A DNA stretch of 64,000 nt from Streptomyces sp. NBC_00490. GTDB lineage: Bacteria; Actinomycetota; Actinomycetes; Streptomycetales; Streptomycetaceae. This document shows positions 61,933-64,000 of the stretch, piece by piece. The notes under the pieces were generated by a model. The model worked only from the letters and a program-made list of their open reading frames with translations, did not search any database and was not told the origin of the DNA. The position numbers were made by a program, and so were the translations under genes. The stretch's first letter is position 1. Each line of letters starts with the position of its first letter. Location of the stretch: positions 62,001 to 126,000 of the forward strand of contig NZ_CP107869.1 of NCBI RefSeq assembly GCF_036013645.1. Direction: 5' to 3'.

Positions 61933-62760
61933 ATGACAAAGATCGACGCTACGGTGCTCTACTCAGCTGTCCGCCTTCGGGCAGGATTCTTCGACAGGTC
62001 TAACAACAAGAGTACCGGAACCGGTTCCGGCTTCATCATCACTGACAACTCAGAGAACCGATACCTCGTCACGAATCGGCATGTGCTGGATCGCAACTTC
62101 GAAAAGTTCGGTGGCTGGTCACTCGAATCCGTGACGGTGGACGGTCAGTATCAGTCTGCCGTGATGGACATTTTGGGCACGGTTCCCCAGCAGATCACCA
62201 TCATTGATCCCGAGCCGAAGTTCCTGGACAGCGACATGGTCGATCTGACAGTCCTCCCGCTCGATGCGCCGATTGGCCGCGCCCAGACTCTGACCGGAGA
62301 AGGAAGATTCAACGGCCTCCCGGTATCCGCGCTGGCCACCGCTACTGACTTCGCGTTCGGTCGGGTAACTGTCGGAGGCAGGGTCATTACGCCGGGATAC
62401 CCGGGCATCAGGGGCGAGGTCGCCGAGCGCCCCATCCTGGTTGGAGGGGTGATCGCATCAGACCCACGCCACCCGGCGGCTCTGGGAACCGACACCTATC
62501 CGAGCGAGGTGCTGACCCACTCATTCAGTTGGAATGGAATGTCGGGTTCTCCCGTGCTCTGCTACGTTCCAAAAGCGCTGACCTGGGGCGACCTCGGAAC
62601 TGGCGACTTCGAAGAGGTCCTCCTGGTCGGTGTGAACGCGGGACACATCAAGACGAGCGGAGAGACAGCAGGCGTTCTTACGCGCTTCGTCCGAGCTGAT
62701 GCCCTGGCCGAACTACTGATCGGTGCTGGAGCTCAAGGCATTCCAACGGTGAGCGCATGA
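61933..62760 (+). CDS. Trypsin-like serine protease
   Basis: 275 aa from ATG 61933. Catalytic triad pattern: His in LVTNRHVLD (~47), Asp in DSDMVDLTVLP (~101) and Ser in WNGMSGSPVLC (~203). No signal peptide or membrane helix, so it is a cytoplasmic trypsin-fold protease, a type often found as an effector in bacterial defence or conflict systems. It lies between a nuclease-like gene and an unknown Cys-containing gene near a type I R-M operon. Confidence 0.8.
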   Translation: MTKIDATVLYSAVRLRAGFFDRSNNKSTGTGSGFIITDNSENRYLVTNRHVLDRNFEKFGGWSLESVTVDGQYQSAVMDILGTVPQQITIIDPEPKFLDSDMVDLTVLPLDAPIGRAQTLTGEGRFNGLPVSALATATDFAFGRVTVGGRVITPGYPGIRGEVAERPILVGGVIASDPRHPAALGTDTYPSEVLTHSFSWNGMSGSPVLCYVPKALTWGDLGTGDFEEVLLVGVNAGHIKTSGETAGVLTRFVRADALAELLIGAGAQGIPTVSA

Positions 62761-63052
62761 CGCTCCGGGCAGGGCACGCCTTCCGGCCGCGCACGCCGCC
62801 CAGTTCACCTCGGCCGGCAGGGCTACCCGCTCCGGCCGCCAACTCGCATGCTCACTCGCACTGGGTGCGCGGGTCGACCCGCAGGCGGGTGAACATGATG
62901 CAGTGGAGGTGAGCGTTCGCCTGACAATTGCCGCCACGCTTGAGACAACGGACTACAGACGGCTCGTCCGCCTCACCACGTAGTACACGGCCCCGGAACT
63001 CGTCACGAGATCATGGGCTGGCCTTGCATCGCCACGCCTTCCGTGTCCGGGG

Positions 63053-64000
63053 CTACCGGAGGCCAACTGCTCGAAGCACCCGCTCGTCCCCTCGGTACGA
63101 GTAGAAGTGGCCGTGGTCGAGGCTCGTCTGGAGTAGTTCCCAGTCCTCTTTATCGGCATGAAACAGCGACAGAGCGGCGCAAACCTCACACTTCTCGCAC
63201 GTGAGGAAAGGGCTCAGAGGGTGGAGTCCTTGGTCGCGGTCAGCCAGGTACAGGATGTGGCCGATCCGATCGGGTCCGTCATGACGCAAGGTCTCGGTGG
63301 GAACGATGGGGTGGTCTCCCATCAGCCGCCGAAAGGTGACGGTGTCTGACTGCTCGTGGCGATCCCACACCACGTTGGTCACATGAAGCAGCTGCAGGTC
63401 GGCAAGGAACCGTGCTCGGTCGAGGAGAAAACGCAGGCCATCGCGAGCCTCATGCAATTTGGAGGCCGAGACAGCGGGGAGGTCTTCGCGCCCGTGGGCT
63501 CTGCTGTTTCGCTTGGTGCCGAGGCTTTGGCATGCAATCTCGGCCTCGTCGTCCGCGAGCAGGACCGCGAGTTCGTGGAGGGGATGCTCAGGGGGAAGGT
63601 CGGACATGCCTTCCGCCGATGAAATCTGCTGAAGGATGCGCTGCCAGTCGCCAAAGCCGGGACCACCACGCCCGGTTGCAATCTTCCCCTTGAACGCTTT
63701 GATGGCCTTGCAGGTGATGCCCGCCTCATGCGCCAGAGCGGTCGTGAGAAGCGCGCTATATCCGAGCAGGGTTTCTGCGGCTTTCAGTACGGCCTCGTAT
63801 TCCATCACCTGGGCATCGTCCTGGCCGTCAGCGCTGTTCTGCGCCTCGACGTTCCGCCATCGCAGAGCGATCGGATAGGGATATCGCGTACGGATGATGA
63901 ACCCCGGATCGTCGAGTTGGGCAGCAGCCACAGACCGGAGCCGGGTGAGCTGGCCAGTAGCGATGATGAGCCGCCTAGCCTCCTCCGGGCTCGCGCTCCT
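63053..64000 (-). CDS. Unknown Cys-containing protein, 5' end outside window
   Basis: The frame is open to the window end (RSASPEEARRLIIATGQLTR upstream of VAAAQLDDPGFIIRTRYP), so the N-terminus is missing. The visible 315 residues are mostly helical (LLTTALAHEAGITCKAIKAF, LHEARDGLRFLLDRARFLAD) and end with a CxxCxxC-type segment (LTCEKCEVCAALSLFHADKE). No family recognised; the helical character recalls HEPN-like partners of defence loci but key RxxxxH residues are not evident. Confidence 0.5.
   Translation of the reverse strand, partial: RSASPEEARRLIIATGQLTRLRSVAAAQLDDPGFIIRTRYPYPIALRWRNVEAQNSADGQDDAQVMEYEAVLKAAETLLGYSALLTTALAHEAGITCKAIKAFKGKIATGRGGPGFGDWQRILQQISSAEGMSDLPPEHPLHELAVLLADDEAEIACQSLGTKRNSRAHGREDLPAVSASKLHEARDGLRFLLDRARFLADLQLLHVTNVVWDRHEQSDTVTFRRLMGDHPIVPTETLRHDGPDRIGHILYLADRDQGLHPLSPFLTCEKCEVCAALSLFHADKEDWELLQTSLDHGHFYSYRGDERVLRAVGLR

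Overview
The window looks like a high-GC actinomycete, almost certainly Streptomyces. Evidence: pervasive G/C third positions, many GTG starts, GTGA/ATGA translational-coupling overlaps, a Tad-like pilus operon ending in a LysM/BTAD protein, a DUF2637 membrane protein, an nSTAND1-WD40 ATPase, and IS5, IS110, IS1182 and ISL3 debris typical of an unstable chromosome arm or large plasmid. I saw no rRNA, tRNA or CRISPR array.

Layout. (1) 1-9.8 kb: Tad/type II secretion-like operon on the + strand (TadB end, TadC, Flp-like pilin, two TadE-like proteins, a TadG-like protein, a 1148-aa LysM/BTAD protein). It is split by a ~3.4 kb element with two tyrosine recombinases and an XRE-type protein. (2) 9.9-13.2 kb: a DUF3592-like membrane gene lying between the BTAD gene and a decayed copy of that gene's 3' end, then a DUF262-AlbA_2 fusion resembling defence nucleases. 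(3) 13.3-23.0 kb: an IS graveyard with a relaxase tail, a truncated STAND ATPase, nucleotidyltransferase and IS1182 fragments, and an IS5 transposase gene split by a complete IS110 element. (4) 23.3-27.2 kb: an XRE-nSTAND1-TM-WD40 protein with 14 WD repeats. (5) 27.4-40.9 kb: the most unusual gene set. A divergent HTH-type gene faces a tightly coupled operon (membrane protein, SIR2-like, PhyH dioxygenase, SDR, NHL propeller, nucleotidyltransferase-like), followed by a TauD-type dioxygenase, a Gfo/Idh/MocA oxidoreductase and a ComB-like phosphatase. (6) 40.9-43.5 kb: a TIR-NB-ARC pseudogene and an ISL3-family element. (7) 43.7-54.4 kb: assorted accessory genes (MazG-like, wHTH regulator, secreted protein with a decayed tandem copy, cytidine deaminase-like, DUF2637, OB-fold, divergent Lrp/SMP-30 pair). 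(8) 54.5-64 kb: a defence-like island with a complete type I restriction-modification operon, a DUF5655-type nuclease with compensating frame changes, a trypsin-like protease and a partial unknown gene running off the end.

The strongest single observation is the IS110 element at 20896-22525. The non-coding end upstream of its recombinase gene holds a readable bridge RNA: two internal loops whose four guide segments match the actual left target, right target and both element ends around a CT core. The second candidate for novelty is the SIR2-led operon with two Fe/2-oxoglutarate-type oxygenases, which I cannot assign to any known pathway.
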